64,000 nucleotides of DNA, taken from Bailinhaonella thermotolerans. Its GTDB lineage: Bacteria > Actinomycetota > Actinomycetes > Streptosporangiales > Streptosporangiaceae. Made by a program: the position numbers and the translations under genes. Positions 24,582 through 33,287 of this stretch are shown in pieces. Where the stretch lies: assembly GCF_003594875.1 (NCBI RefSeq), contig NZ_QZEY01000008.1:186001-250000 (forward strand), given 5' to 3'. Under the pieces are notes generated by a model, which was not told the origin of the DNA, ran no database searches, and saw only the letters and a program-made list of their open reading frames with translations. Within the stretch, counting starts at the first letter, position 1. The number at the start of each line of letters is the position of its first letter.

Positions 24582-25574
24582 GTGAACGCTTCCACCGCTT
24601 GGGGCTTCGGCCTCGCCACCGTCGCCGACGATCAGGTACTCGACGTCTGGTTCCCGAAGCTGGGGCTCGGGGAGCCGCCGCGGGACGACCTGCCGCAGCC
24701 GTCCACCCCGCTGCCGGCCGCCGCCGCCACGGAGCTGCTGGGCGTCCCCGAGGGCGTCCTCGGGCCGCGCGCGCTGCCCGGCGCGGAGGTCGTCGGGGTG
24801 TACGTCACGACCGACCTGGCCGACAAGCCGGGCGACACCTACGACGTTTACCTGCGCCTCCACCTGCTCTCCCACCGCCTGGTGAAGCCGAACGGCGCGA
24901 ACCTGGAGGGCGTCTTCGGGCTGCTCGCGAACGTCGCGTGGACCTCGGCCGGGCCGTGCCCGCCCGCCCGCGTGGACGAGCTGCGCCTGATCGAGCGCGC
25001 CGCCGGGCGCACCCTCGCCGTCTACGGCGTGGACAAGTTCCCGCGCATGACCGACTACGTGACGCCGTCGGGCGTGCGCATCGCCGACGCCGACCGGGTA
25101 CGGCTCGGCGCCCACCTCGCGCCCGGGACCACGGTCATGCACGAGGGCTTCGTGAACTTCAACGCGGGCACGCTGGGCTCGTCCATGGTCGAGGGCCGGA
25201 TCTCGCAGGGCGTCGTGGTCGGCGACGGCACCGACATCGGCGGCGGCGCGTCCATCATGGGCACGCTGTCCGGCGGCGGCACCCAGGTCATCAGCCTCGG
25301 CGAGCGCTGCCTGCTCGGCGCGAACGCGGGCATCGGCATCTCCCTCGGCGACGACTGCGTGGTCGAGGCCGGCTGCTACGTCACCGCCGGGACCAAGGTC
25401 ACGCTGGTCGGCGAGCTGGCCAAGCGCTCGGACCGGCCGGTGGTCAAGGCCCTGGAGCTGTCCGGGGCGAGCGGCCTCCTCTTCCGCCGCAACTCGGTCT
25501 CCGGCGCCGTCGAGGCCGTCGCCCGCCAGGGCCACGGCATCGCCCTCAACGCCGCCCTCCACGCCAACGACTGA
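24582..25574 (+). CDS. dapD: Tetrahydrodipicolinate N-succinyltransferase
   Basis: 330 residues, the actinobacterial DapD type. It succinylates tetrahydrodipicolinate in the succinylase branch of lysine and meso-diaminopimelate synthesis, in the cytoplasm. The N-terminal domain is followed by a left-handed beta-helix of hexapeptide repeats; [17 protein letters not shown] carries the catalytic glutamate, and [14 protein letters not shown] and [15 protein letters not shown] match the CoA/substrate loops. GTG start at 24582. A perfect hairpin follows the stop. Not clustered with other dap genes. Confidence 0.93.
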   Translation: MNASTAWGFGLATVADDQVLDVWFPKLGLGEPPRDDLPQPSTPLPAAAATELLGVPEGVLGPRALPGAEVVGVYVTTDLADKPGDTYDVYLRLHLLSHRLVKPNGANLEGVFGLLANVAWTSAGPCPPARVDELRLIERAAGRTLAVYGVDKFPRMTDYVTPSGVRIADADRVRLGAHLAPGTTVMHEGFVNFNAGTLGSSMVEGRISQGVVVGDGTDIGGGASIMGTLSGGGTQVISLGERCLLGANAGIGISLGDDCVVEAGCYVTAGTKVTLVGELAKRSDRPVVKALELSGASGLLFRRNSVSGAVEAVARQGHGIALNAALHAND

Positions 25575-25582
25575 CCCGCCCC

Positions 25583-25608
25583 GGGGTACGGCCGCCCGGC
25601 CGTACCCC
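25583..25608 (+). terminator. Terminator hairpin after dapD
   Basis: GGGGTACGGCCG (25583-25594) pairs perfectly with CGGCCGTACCCC (25597-25608) nine bases past the dapD stop. There is no T run, but the stem is 12 base pairs. It embeds the CGTACG motif. Confidence 0.6.
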
Positions 25609-25641
25609 CTGGTGGCGGCGCGTGGGGCGGCGCGCGAGAGC

Positions 25642-26424
25642 ATGGTCGGCGTGCACCACGGATTCGAGCTGACCCGGGACGACCGGATCGCCACGCTGAC
25701 CCTGAACCGGCCCGAGAAGCGCAACGCGATCAACGCGGAGATGTGGCGGGCCATCCCCGGCATCCTCGCCGGGCTCGCCGCCGACCCCGGGGTGCGGGTC
25801 CTGGTCCTGACCGGGGCGGGCGGCACGTTCTGCGCGGGCGCGGACATCTCGGACCTCGCGGGGCTCGCCGAGGACGAGGACGACACCGGGGTCACGGTCG
25901 TCGCCGAGGAGGCCCTGGCGGCGTTCCCCAAGCCGACCATCGCCATGATCGAGGGCTTCTGCGTCGGGGGCGGCTGCCAGCTCGCGGGGGCCTGCGACCT
26001 GCGGTTCGCCGCCGGGACCGCCCGCTTCGGCATCCCCCCGGCCAAGCTCGGCCTGGTCTACCCCGCGAGCACGACGCGCCGCCTGGTCGGCCTGGTCGGC
26101 CCGGCGACCGCCAAGCGCCTCCTCTTCTCCGGCGACCTCATCGACGCCGCCCACGCCCTCCGCACCGGCCTCATCGACGAGCTGCACCCGGCGGAGACGC
26201 TCGCCGAGGCCGTGTACGGCTTCGCCCGCACGCTCGCCTCCCGCTCCCAGCTCTCCATCGCCGCCGCCAAGGAGCTGATCAACCTGATCGCCGCCGACGA
26301 GCCCGTCGGGGAGCCCTTCCGCGCCTGGCAGAAGCGGGCCCGCCACGCGGAGGACCTCCACGAGGGCGTGGCCGCCTTCCTGGAACGCCGCCCCCCGAAC
26401 TTCACCTGGACCCCGGGCCGCTAG
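25642..26424 (+). CDS. Enoyl-CoA hydratase/isomerase-family protein
   Basis: 260 residues from ATG 25642; a GTG at 25651 is possible, and a GTG-like frame from 25612 has no ribosome site. Crotonase hallmarks: LTLNRPEKRNAIN, the first oxyanion-hole segment CAGADISDL, and GFCVGGGCQLAGACDLRFA with the second. The catalytic glutamates of true hydratases are not both evident in GLVYPASTTRRLVGLVG, so the exact reaction (hydration, isomerisation or other) is open. It converges on the ankyrin gene, with 13 bases between the stops. Confidence 0.88.
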   Translation: MVGVHHGFELTRDDRIATLTLNRPEKRNAINAEMWRAIPGILAGLAADPGVRVLVLTGAGGTFCAGADISDLAGLAEDEDDTGVTVVAEEALAAFPKPTIAMIEGFCVGGGCQLAGACDLRFAAGTARFGIPPAKLGLVYPASTTRRLVGLVGPATAKRLLFSGDLIDAAHALRTGLIDELHPAETLAEAVYGFARTLASRSQLSIAAAKELINLIAADEPVGEPFRAWQKRARHAEDLHEGVAAFLERRPPNFTWTPGR

Positions 26425-26437
26425 GCGGCCGGTCGTC

Positions 26438-27436
26438 TCAGCCGAGCGGGTCGCCCGGCTCCAGGTCGTCCCAGATGAAGTCGAGGGACGGCAGCCGCAG
26501 CCAGACGTCGGGCGGCCCGAAGACGGCCCGCGCGTCGGGAAGCCGCATCCCGGCCTCGAAGACGGTGAACGCCACCGGCTCGAAGTGGTACAGGTACTCC
26601 GTGAGGATCTCGGCCGCCGCCATGTCGGGGTCCGCGCCACCGCCACCGGGGAAGCCGTCGTGGTACACACGCTCGCCGTCCCGGCTGAGGCAGCCCTGCG
26701 GCCCGCTGGACGGGTTGGCGTACATCGCGGCGCAGAGGGTGCCGGCCGACAGCCGCCGGACGGCGCCGGAGGCGGAGGCGGCGTAGCCCCAGGGCTGGCT
26801 GAGGACGCATCCGCCGGGGACCCCGGTGGCGCCGACGACCAGGATCGGGCCGTCCTCGATGTCGCCGCTGTACGGATCTTCGAGGATCTCCTCGACCTCG
26901 TCCTTGTCGGCGGGCACGGCGTGCAGGCGGCGGGCAGCCTCGTCCACGGTGATCCCCGGGGCGCAGGCCAGGGACAGTCCCATGATGTCGATGCCGGGGT
27001 CGCCCAGGGCCGCGACCAGGCTCCGCGCGTATTCCGCCGCCGCGGTCTCCTCCTCGGACAGGCCGGGCGCGTCCGGCGGCAGGGGGAACAGGTCCGGCGT
27101 CGGCCCGGCCAGGCTGAGCCGCCCCGGCGACCAGCCGTTCATCATCGGCCGCCACGGGTCGGCCCCGGCCTCGGCCAACGCGCGGGCGATCTCCGGCCGC
27201 TTGTCGAACACCGCCGTCCACAGGGGTGTGCGCCCGTGGTGCTCGGCGTCCACGTCGTCCACCCGCCGCGCCAGCTCCGCCACCGCTCCGAGGGCGCCGA
27301 CCCGGACCGCGTCGTGCAAGGGACCGCCCGGCCCCATCCCCGTGTTCGGGTCCGCGCCCGCCTCCAGCCGGGCCCGGACCTTGCCCAGGTCATGCCAGTC
27401 GTACCGGCCGAAGCCGGCCCATCCGTCGGCGGTCAC
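26438..27436 (-). CDS. Ankyrin-repeat protein with DUF6461-like C-terminal half
   Basis: 332 residues from GTG 27436 preceded by AAGGAG. The N-terminal 110 residues hold about three ankyrin repeats (LEAGADPNTGMGPGGPLHDA; EHHGRTPLWTAVFDKRPEIA; ALAEAGADPW). The C-terminal half (LACAPGITVDEAARRLHAV to the end, including CVLSQPWGYAAS and FTVFEAGMRL) resembles the DUF6461 family by its central pattern, though this is from memory of the fold pattern and not certain. Such proteins are often immunity-like or unknown. It lies just downstream of padR on the same strand. Confidence 0.7.
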   Translation of the reverse strand: MTADGWAGFGRYDWHDLGKVRARLEAGADPNTGMGPGGPLHDAVRVGALGAVAELARRVDDVDAEHHGRTPLWTAVFDKRPEIARALAEAGADPWRPMMNGWSPGRLSLAGPTPDLFPLPPDAPGLSEEETAAAEYARSLVAALGDPGIDIMGLSLACAPGITVDEAARRLHAVPADKDEVEEILEDPYSGDIEDGPILVVGATGVPGGCVLSQPWGYAASASGAVRRLSAGTLCAAMYANPSSGPQGCLSRDGERVYHDGFPGGGGADPDMAAAEILTEYLYHFEPVAFTVFEAGMRLPDARAVFGPPDVWLRLPSLDFIWDDLEPGDPLG

Positions 27437-27471
27437 GCGCACTCCTTGATCGATGGCGAGTGCGCCGGACG

Positions 27472-28008
27472 CTAGTCCCGGGGTGTGACATTCAGCGACC
27501 TGATCTGCTCCTCCGCCCATTCGGCCCATTCGCGGCGCAACTCGCTGGCGCGGAGGCCCCATTCGAGGGCGAGCCGGCCGTACACCGACAGGTTGTCGTC
27601 CTGGCACTCCACGTGGGGCACCAGGGACCGGAGGTGGGCGAGGTCGTTCTCGGCGTCCCGGGCGAGGCTCCGCAGGTAGGCGACGGCCTGGTCGGCGGGG
27701 AGCGCGCCCAGGAAGAAGACGCGGAGCAGGACGTCGCTGCGCGGGACGGTGTTCGGGGGGACCTCGGCGATCCAGTGGCGCAGCTCCGCCAGGCCCGCCT
27801 CGGTCACGCGGTACTCCTTGCGGCCGCGCGGGCCCTCGGCCGCCACCTCGATGAGGCCGGCGTCGGTGAGTTTGCCCAGCTCGCCGTACAACTGGCTCTG
27901 GGTGGCGGGCCAGACGTTCGCCAGCGACATCTCGAAGATCTTCAACAGGTCGTATCCGCTGGCAGGCGCCTCGGAGAGCAGACCCAGGACGGCGTGTCGG
28001 AGACTCAT
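27472..28008 (-). CDS. PadR-family transcriptional regulator
   Basis: 178 residues. Winged-helix start MSLRHAVLGLLSEAPASGYD (positions 1-20), then SQLYGELGKLTDAGLIEV and the wing KEYRVTEAGLAEL, all classic PadR; a helical dimerisation domain follows. Divergent from a membrane protein/carotenoid oxygenase pair. Three evenly placed GACAT(G/A)TC palindromes lie in the 106-base spacer and are the likely PadR sites. GTG or ATG start: ATG at 28008. Confidence 0.92.
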   Translation of the reverse strand: MSLRHAVLGLLSEAPASGYDLLKIFEMSLANVWPATQSQLYGELGKLTDAGLIEVAAEGPRGRKEYRVTEAGLAELRHWIAEVPPNTVPRSDVLLRVFFLGALPADQAVAYLRSLARDAENDLAHLRSLVPHVECQDDNLSVYGRLALEWGLRASELRREWAEWAEEQIRSLNVTPRD

Positions 28009-28019
28009 GTTCCTATTGT

Positions 28020-28086
28020 GACATATCTAGAGAGGAATATTTTCGTCTTGACATGTCTGTCATGGAAGGTTCATGCTCGACATGTC
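28020..28086. promoter_or_regulatory. Three GACATRTC palindromes (probable PadR operators)
   Basis: GACATATC (28020-28027), GACATGTC (28050-28057) and GACATGTC (28079-28086), 30 and 29 bases apart, i.e. close to three helical turns. The middle one overlaps a consensus -35, TTGACA (28048-28053), reading toward the membrane protein gene and is part of TGACA-TGTC-TGTCA. They lie between padR and its divergent neighbour. Confidence 0.75.
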
Positions 28087-28114
28087 TCCACTGGAATGTC
28101 GAAGGGAAGCCCCT

Positions 28115-28690
28115 ATGCTCCGCGGTCTGATCCACTTCATCCCCTGGATCGCCTACGGGTTCGTCGCCACGAGCGACGAGTGGCGGCTGGGGGCCGTCGT
28201 CGGGCTGGTCGCCGCGGTCGCGCTCGTCGCGTTCGACCGGCGGGGCGGCAAGGGCTGGGACCAGATGGTGATCGGCCTCAGCGCCGTCGCGTTCTTCGCG
28301 CCGCTGACCGTCTACTCGTTCGTCCAGCCCGGCTCGCCGCTCACGATGTACGGCCCGGCGCTGGTCAACGTGTGGCTCGCGCTCACCGCCTGGGGCTCCC
28401 TGATCATCCGCAGGCCGTTCACGCTCGGGATCGCGCGAGGCATGGCGCCGCCCGAGGTGTGGGCGTCCCCCGTCTTCTACCGCGTGAACGTGGTCATCAC
28501 CGCCGTCTGGGCCGTCTCGTTCACGATCGCGGCCGCGGTGCTGGCCGACGTCCTCGTCGTGAACCCGCACGCGACCGCGCTCCTCATCACCGTGAAGGCC
28601 GCCTCGTTCGCCGTGCCCGCGCTCTTCACCGCCAGGTACCCCGGCATCGCCCGCAGGCGCGCCCGGGCCGCCGCCCGCGCCGGGGGCTGA
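28115..28690 (+). CDS. Small polytopic membrane protein
   Basis: 191 residues from ATG 28115 (GAAGGGAAG upstream). About six hydrophobic segments (LIHFIPWIAYGFVA, AVVGLVAAVALVAF, MVIGLSAVAFFAPLTVYSF, VNVWLALTAWGSLII, VNVVITAVWAVSFTIAAAV, ALLITVKAASFAVPAL) and a basic tail (ARRRARAAAR). No family recognised. It is first in a likely PadR-controlled unit with the carotenoid oxygenase 96 bases downstream. Confidence 0.7.
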   Translation: MLRGLIHFIPWIAYGFVATSDEWRLGAVVGLVAAVALVAFDRRGGKGWDQMVIGLSAVAFFAPLTVYSFVQPGSPLTMYGPALVNVWLALTAWGSLIIRRPFTLGIARGMAPPEVWASPVFYRVNVVITAVWAVSFTIAAAVLADVLVVNPHATALLITVKAASFAVPALFTARYPGIARRRARAAARAGG

Positions 28691-28786
28691 CCCCGGCGCC
28701 GCCCACCCGCCCACCACGCCCACCCCGCACCCCGAACGCCGCCGAACTCTCCATCGACCGCGACACCCCGACCGCAAGGAGCGACG

Positions 28787-30070
28787 ATGACCGGCGCCTA
28801 CCTCACCGGCCACCTGGCCCCCGTCCCCGACGAGATCACCGCCGTGGACCTGCCCGTGACGGGGCAGTTGCCGCCCGAGCTGGAGGGCCGCTACCTGCGC
28901 AACGGCCCCAACCCCCGTCCCGGCGAGGACCCCGGCCACTGGTTCACCGGCCACGGCATGATCCACGGCGTACGGCTGCGCGGCGGCCGCGCCGAGTGGT
29001 ACCGCAACCGCTGGGTCCGCACGCGCCGGTTCACCGAGAACGCCCCGTACGTCACCGACAAGGGCCTCGACCTGACCTCCGTCCAGGCGAACACCCACGT
29101 CATCCAGCACGCCGGCCGGATCCTCGCGCTCGTCGAGGCGGGCCTGCCGTACGAGATGACCGGGGAACTGGACACGGTCGGGCCGTGCGACTTCGGCGGC
29201 CGGCTGGGCACGGCGATGACCGCGCACCCCAAGGAGCTCGACGGGGAGCTGCACTTCTTCGGGTACGGCTTCGCGCCGCCGTACCTCACCTACCACCGGC
29301 TCGACGAGAAGGGCGAGCTGGTGGAGAGCCGGGAGGTCCGCGTGCCCGGGCCGACGATGATGCACGACTTCGCGGTCACGGCGAACCACGTGGTCTGGCT
29401 GGACCTGCCCGTGGTCTTCGACCTGGCCGCGGTGGGCTCGGGCATGCCGTACCGCTGGGACGACGGGTACGGCGCGCGGCTCGGCGTGATGACCCGGGCC
29501 GGGGACGTGACCTGGTTCGACGTGGACCCCTGCTACGTGTTCCACGTGGGCAACGCGCGGGAGGACGCCGAGGGGCGGGTCGTGCTGGAGGGCGTCAGGT
29601 ACGCCCCGGCGTCGTTCCGGGCGTTCTGGGAGAGGGCGGGCGGCCAGGACGCGCGACGGCCCGTGGAGGCGGCGCTGGGCGGCGTCCTGCACCGGTGGAC
29701 GCTGGACCCGCGCACCGGGCGCGTCGCGGAGGAGCGGATCGACGACCGGGCGGTGGAGTTCCCGAGCTTCAACGAGACCGGGCTCGGCCGGTCCGCCCGC
29801 TACCTGTACACCGTGAGCGGCGGCTCCGTCGTCAAGTACGACCTGGAGACCGGCGGCGCGATCGAGCGCGAGGTGGGCGGCCGCGCGGGCGAGGCGGAGT
29901 TCGTCGCCGCCGAGGGCGCGCGGGCCGAGGACGACGGCTGGCTGCTCACGATCAACGGCGAGGAGCTGGTCGTGCTGGACGCCGCCGACCTCGCGCGCGT
30001 GGCGTCGGTACGGCTGCCGCGCCGCGTGCCCGCCGGGTTCCACGGCTCCTGGATCCCCGACCACGCCTAG
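28787..30070 (+). CDS. Carotenoid oxygenase (CCD/RPE65 family)
   Basis: 427 residues. Seven-bladed propeller enzyme with four iron-binding histidines, here probably H147 (TAHPKE), H193 (MMHDFAVT), H253 (CYVFHVGNA) and H419 (GFHGSWIP). N-terminal YLRNGPNPRP and WFTGHGMIHGV are family signatures. These enzymes cleave a C=C double bond of carotenoids, apocarotenoids or stilbenes with O2. No carotenoid synthesis genes are near, so the substrate may not be a native carotenoid. ATG 28787 after AGGAG. Probably PadR-regulated. Confidence 0.9.
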   Translation: MTGAYLTGHLAPVPDEITAVDLPVTGQLPPELEGRYLRNGPNPRPGEDPGHWFTGHGMIHGVRLRGGRAEWYRNRWVRTRRFTENAPYVTDKGLDLTSVQANTHVIQHAGRILALVEAGLPYEMTGELDTVGPCDFGGRLGTAMTAHPKELDGELHFFGYGFAPPYLTYHRLDEKGELVESREVRVPGPTMMHDFAVTANHVVWLDLPVVFDLAAVGSGMPYRWDDGYGARLGVMTRAGDVTWFDVDPCYVFHVGNAREDAEGRVVLEGVRYAPASFRAFWERAGGQDARRPVEAALGGVLHRWTLDPRTGRVAEERIDDRAVEFPSFNETGLGRSARYLYTVSGGSVVKYDLETGGAIEREVGGRAGEAEFVAAEGARAEDDGWLLTINGEELVVLDAADLARVASVRLPRRVPAGFHGSWIPDHA

Positions 30071-30093
30071 AGCCCGCGGCGCGGACGGCGCAA

Positions 30094-30138
30094 GGCGGGC
30101 GGGGCCCCGGACGGAATTCCGCCGGGGTCCCGCCCGCC
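30094..30138. terminator. Strong bidirectional terminator
   Basis: A stem of about 22 base pairs (30094-30116 with 30117-30138, one mismatch and one extra base) centred on GGAATTCC. It lies 23 bases after the carotenoid oxygenase stop and before the convergent deacetylase stop at 30202. Confidence 0.8.
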
Positions 30139-30151
30139 GCGCGCGTGCCGG

Positions 30152-30198
30152 GCCCTCAGATGCCGGCCCTCAGATGCCGGAGCCCTCAGATGCCGGGG
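30152..30198 (+). repeat. CCCTCAGATGCCGG tandem repeat
   Basis: CCCTCAGATGCCGG occurs three times (from about 30153, 30168, 30184) followed by CCCTCAG at 30199, in the space after the terminator and just outside the 3' end of the deacetylase gene. Confidence 0.8.
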
Positions 30199-30201
30199 CC
30201 C

Positions 30202-31011
30202 TCAGCCCCACTCGCGGTAGTACACCCCACCCGGTTTGAAGGGCTTCGTCCCACGGAGCTGGGAGACCGTCACCAGGCGGTAGCCGCGCCGCTTCAGCTC
30301 GGGCAGCACCTTCTTCATCGCGTCCACGCTGGACCCGAGCGTGTCGTGGAGCAGGATCACGGCGCCGGGCGCGGCGATGTCCAGGACCCGCCGCGCCACG
30401 ACGTTCGCGTCCCGGTCGGCCCAGTCGCGGGTGTCGCTGCGCCAGAAGATCTGCGGCATGCCGACCGCCTTGGCGACGCGCTCGTCCGTCGAGCCGTACG
30501 GCGGGCGCATGGTGCGCGGGGCGCTGCCGACGGCCTTCCTGACCACGTCCTGGGTGCGCCGGATCTCGCTCCTGATGCGCTCGCTGGACAGCTCGACGAG
30601 GTTCGGGTGCCCGTAGGTGTGGTTGCCGATCTCGTGGCCCTCCGCCGTCATGCGGCGCAGCAGCCTCTCCTCGCCCTTGGCGCTCCCGCCCAGGACGTAG
30701 AACGTGGACGGGGCGTCGTACCTGCGGAGCATGTCCAGCAGCCGGCCGGTGTGCTCGCCCGGGCCGTCGTCGAAGGTGAGCGCGAGGCACTGCACGCGGG
30801 CGCAGTCCACGCGCGGCACGCTCCTGGTCGGCAGCGGCTTCGGGCTGGGCTTCGGCTTCGCGGTGGCGGGCGGGCTCGCCGGCCTCGCCGGGGCGGTGGC
30901 CCGCGCGGCCACCTTCCCCTCCCGCGCGCCGCCGTCCCCTCCGCAGCCGCCCGCCGCCAGGGCCGGGAGCAGGCAGACCGCGACGGCCGCCCACATGAGT
31001 CTCTGGTTCAT
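30202..31011 (-). CDS. Secreted lipoprotein polysaccharide deacetylase
   Basis: 269 residues. Signal peptide MNQRLMWAAVAVCLLPALA ending at a lipobox-like AAGGC (Cys 23), then a Pro/Lys/Ala-rich linker. The NodB domain has motif 1 TFDDGPG (79-85), motif 2 NHTYGHPNL (H131 and H135 as Zn ligands), motif 3 RPPYGS (169-174), motif 4 FWRSDTRDW and motif 5 LLHDT. It removes acetyl (usually N-acetyl) groups from cell-wall or surface glycans outside the membrane. Start at ATG 31011; an upstream ATG (31026) is possible. It converges on the carotenoid oxygenase. Confidence 0.9.
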   Translation of the reverse strand: MNQRLMWAAVAVCLLPALAAGGCGGDGGAREGKVAARATAPARPASPPATAKPKPSPKPLPTRSVPRVDCARVQCLALTFDDGPGEHTGRLLDMLRRYDAPSTFYVLGGSAKGEERLLRRMTAEGHEIGNHTYGHPNLVELSSERIRSEIRRTQDVVRKAVGSAPRTMRPPYGSTDERVAKAVGMPQIFWRSDTRDWADRDANVVARRVLDIAAPGAVILLHDTLGSSVDAMKKVLPELKRRGYRLVTVSQLRGTKPFKPGGVYYREWG

Positions 31012-31098
31012 GGCACCCCCGGTCACACCCCGTACCCACCCTCCCTTCAGCGGATGGCCGATAAGTCAAGCTATGACTGATTCCTGATTGAACGGAAC

Positions 31099-31120
31099 CT
31101 GAGAGTTGACTGAGTCTCAG
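31099..31120. promoter_or_regulatory. Inverted repeat with TTGACT in divergent spacer
   Basis: CTGAGA (31099-31104) and TCTCAG (31115-31120) flank TTGACT (31106-31111), a likely -35 for the GT-C-like gene. Lies between the deacetylase and the membrane protein. A regulator could act here; none is encoded nearby. Confidence 0.45.
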
Positions 31121-31170
31121 CCACACGCGGATTGCAAACAATCCGCAGTTCTGGCAGCGTGCAGCCCACA

Positions 31171-32412
31171 ATGGACCATCCAATCATCACCGGGCTGCTG
31201 CTCGTCGCCGGGTTGCTACTCGCCGTAGTCGCCCAATGGCGGGGCTGGCGGCCCTCTTTACGCGCCGCGCTCGTGACCGGAATCGCCGTCCGGCTCGCCA
31301 TGCTCGTGCTGTCCGCGATCAGCGACTGGCAGCCGGTGGACTTCGTCGAGAGCTTCAAGCCCGCGGGTGAGGCCATCCTCGAACGGGTCGATCCCGTCCT
31401 CCCGCCCAGGGAGGGCTGGCACTTCCTGCCGACCTCGGCGTACGTCTACGCGTTCGCGATCTGGACCGGGCTGCCCTGGGAGATCGGCGGCCGGCTCTAC
31501 CCGATGATCGCCGACATCGTGCTGATCGTCCTGGTGGGCAAGCTGGCCGGGGAGAAGCGCGAGGCCCTGGCCCGCTTCCAGTACGCCGTGAACCCGCTCG
31601 CGCTCATGGTCTCCACCCTGCACGCGCAGCTCGAACCGGTGTCGCTGGTGTTCCTGGCCGGCGCGTTCGTGGTGGTCCGCAACCGGCGGATCCCGTTCAC
31701 GCCCCGGCGGGCGGTCTACGCGGGCCTGCTCATGGGCATGGCGCTGTCCTCCAAGAGCTGGCCGGTGATCCTCATCCCGGTGCTGCTGATGTGCGTCCCG
31801 GACTGGAAGAACCGCATCCGCACGTTCGTCGTGACCGGGCTGGTGCCGTTCTTCTTCCTGATCACCATGCCGATCGGCACCAACACGCCGATCGAGCGCA
31901 TGCCCGAGGTCATCAGCATCATCCGCGGCGTGCGTCCCATCGTCGGCGAGTGGGGCTGGACCGCGATCACCGCGGGCGGCCAGTGGGAGCTGGACGCCAC
32001 GGCGGCGCGCATCGGCCAGGTCGTGCTCTACAGCACGCTGCTCCTGGTCATGTGGCTCTGGCGCAAGGCCGACCGCCTCGACATGGTGACCGCGATGCTG
32101 CTGGCGTTCATGGTGGTCACGCCCCGCCTCGGCGCGCAGTACCTCCTGTGGTTCATGCCGTTCCTGATCGCCAGGCCCACCCGCTGGATGTGGCCGGCGA
32201 TCACCGCGGTGTCCCTGTGGGCCGGCGCCGGCTACATCTACCTGACCCAGTTCGAGACCGACGACGCCTGGTGGGCGGCCCACATCCCGTGGGCGTACAG
32301 CTCGCTGGCGGTCATCCCGTTCCTGGTCCTGGCCATGCCGTGGGCGCGGCGCGTCCCCGGCCCCGAGCGCCCCCCGGCCGCCGAGGCCGAGGCCGCCCTG
32401 ATCCCGCGCTGA
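31171..32412 (+). CDS. GT-C-like polytopic membrane glycosyltransferase
   Basis: 413 residues from ATG 31171 (an upstream ATG at 31132 lies in the promoter region). About ten hydrophobic segments; an acidic stretch between the first ones (DWQPVDFVESF) and the layout fit GT-C fold mannosyl/arabinosyltransferases of actinomycetes (GT87-like), which use polyprenyl-phosphate sugars at the membrane. A cytoplasmic Pro/Glu/Ala tail ends it. Divergent from a cell-envelope deacetylase, which fits an envelope glycan role. No exact substrate can be assigned; other polytopic families are possible. Confidence 0.6.
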   Translation: MDHPIITGLLLVAGLLLAVVAQWRGWRPSLRAALVTGIAVRLAMLVLSAISDWQPVDFVESFKPAGEAILERVDPVLPPREGWHFLPTSAYVYAFAIWTGLPWEIGGRLYPMIADIVLIVLVGKLAGEKREALARFQYAVNPLALMVSTLHAQLEPVSLVFLAGAFVVVRNRRIPFTPRRAVYAGLLMGMALSSKSWPVILIPVLLMCVPDWKNRIRTFVVTGLVPFFFLITMPIGTNTPIERMPEVISIIRGVRPIVGEWGWTAITAGGQWELDATAARIGQVVLYSTLLLVMWLWRKADRLDMVTAMLLAFMVVTPRLGAQYLLWFMPFLIARPTRWMWPAITAVSLWAGAGYIYLTQFETDDAWWAAHIPWAYSSLAVIPFLVLAMPWARRVPGPERPPAAEAEAALIPR

Positions 32413-32535
32413 CGGCCCGCCGTACGGCCCCGGGCGCGCGAGTACGGCCCGGCCCCGCCGTACGGCCCGGGCGAGCCCGTACGGCCTGAGCGCGCCGTAC
32501 GGTCTGAGCGCGCCGTACGACCTGAGCGGACGGCG
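32413..32535 (+). repeat. Cluster of CGTACGGC motifs
   Basis: Six CGTACG/GTACGGC motifs, including repeated GAGCGCGCCGTACGGTCT-like units (about 32420-32520), between the GT-C-like stop and the terminator. The densest group of this window's common intergenic motif after the 4150-4324 array. Confidence 0.75.
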
Positions 32536-32571
32536 AACGGCCCGCCCCCTCCACCGAGGGGGCGGGCCGTT
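32536..32571. terminator. Perfect 15-bp terminator hairpin
   Basis: AACGGCCCGCCCCCT (32536-32550) pairs perfectly with AGGGGGCGGGCCGTT (32557-32571), loop CCACCG. It sits between the convergent GT-C-like and nitroreductase genes. Confidence 0.85.
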
Positions 32572-32585
32572 CCGTGCGCGGGGCG

Positions 32586-33287
32586 TCAGGCGTGGGCGCG
32601 GGTGACGGCGGGGCTCTCGACGATGACCTCGGACAGGGGCTTGCGGCGCAGGTCGGGCACCTCGGCGTCGGGGGCGGCGTAGCCGATCGGGAAGAGGATG
32701 TAGGGCCGCTCGTTCGCCGGGCGCTCGCAGATCTCGCTGAGGAACGCCATCGGGTTGGGCGTGTGGGTGAGCGTGCTCAGGCCCATCGTGTGGAGCGCGG
32801 TGATGAACATGCCGCAGGCGATGCCCACGCTCTCGTTGACGTAGTAGTGCTTGCGGCGTTCGCCGCCGGGCAGCAGGGAGTACTTCTCGGCGAAGCAGAC
32901 CACGATCCAGGGCACCACTTCGAGGTACCCCTTGTCGGAGTCGGTCTCCAGCGGCGCCAGCGCCTCGCGCCACTCGGGGGTCAGCCGGCCGCCCTCGTAG
33001 TTCTGCCGCTCCTCCACCTCGGCGGCCTCGCGGATGCGCCGCTTGGTCTCCGCGTCGCCGATCACCACGAACTTCCACGGCTGCTGATGGGCCCCGGACG
33101 GCGCGGTGTTGGCCGCCTCGATCGCCAGGTCCACGCACTCGCGGGGCACCGGCTCGTCGCTGAAGAACCGCACGCTGCGCCGCCGGTCGAGCAGGTCCGC
33201 GAAGGCCCGTCCCCGCGCCACCATCTCCGCCTCGTCGTAGCGCACCGGCCGGTAGGGCACGAACGGGTGGGTGTGCTGGCGGTCCAT
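32586..33287 (-). CDS. Nitroreductase-family FMN oxidoreductase
   Basis: 233 residues. Typical nitroreductase: N-terminal RRSVRFFSDEPVPRE (FMN phosphate site), then AANTAPSGAHQQPWKFVVI, and a C-terminal segment ESVGIACGMFITALHTMGLSTLTHT split in the sequence around the second FMN-binding region. Binds FMN and uses NAD(P)H to reduce quinones, nitro or related compounds; some members act on iodotyrosine or in cofactor breakdown, so the role is open. ATG at 33287 after GGAGG. Confidence 0.87.
   Translation of the reverse strand: MDRQHTHPFVPYRPVRYDEAEMVARGRAFADLLDRRRSVRFFSDEPVPRECVDLAIEAANTAPSGAHQQPWKFVVIGDAETKRRIREAAEVEERQNYEGGRLTPEWREALAPLETDSDKGYLEVVPWIVVCFAEKYSLLPGGERRKHYYVNESVGIACGMFITALHTMGLSTLTHTPNPMAFLSEICERPANERPYILFPIGYAAPDAEVPDLRRKPLSEVIVESPAVTRAHA

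Noticed and set aside
27226-31080. Very long open frame on the plus strand (over 1200 codons)
   Set aside because: It overlaps the ankyrin, PadR, membrane protein, carotenoid oxygenase and deacetylase genes in another frame. Composition is Arg/Pro/Gly-rich with no family match; it is a by-product of GC-rich third positions.
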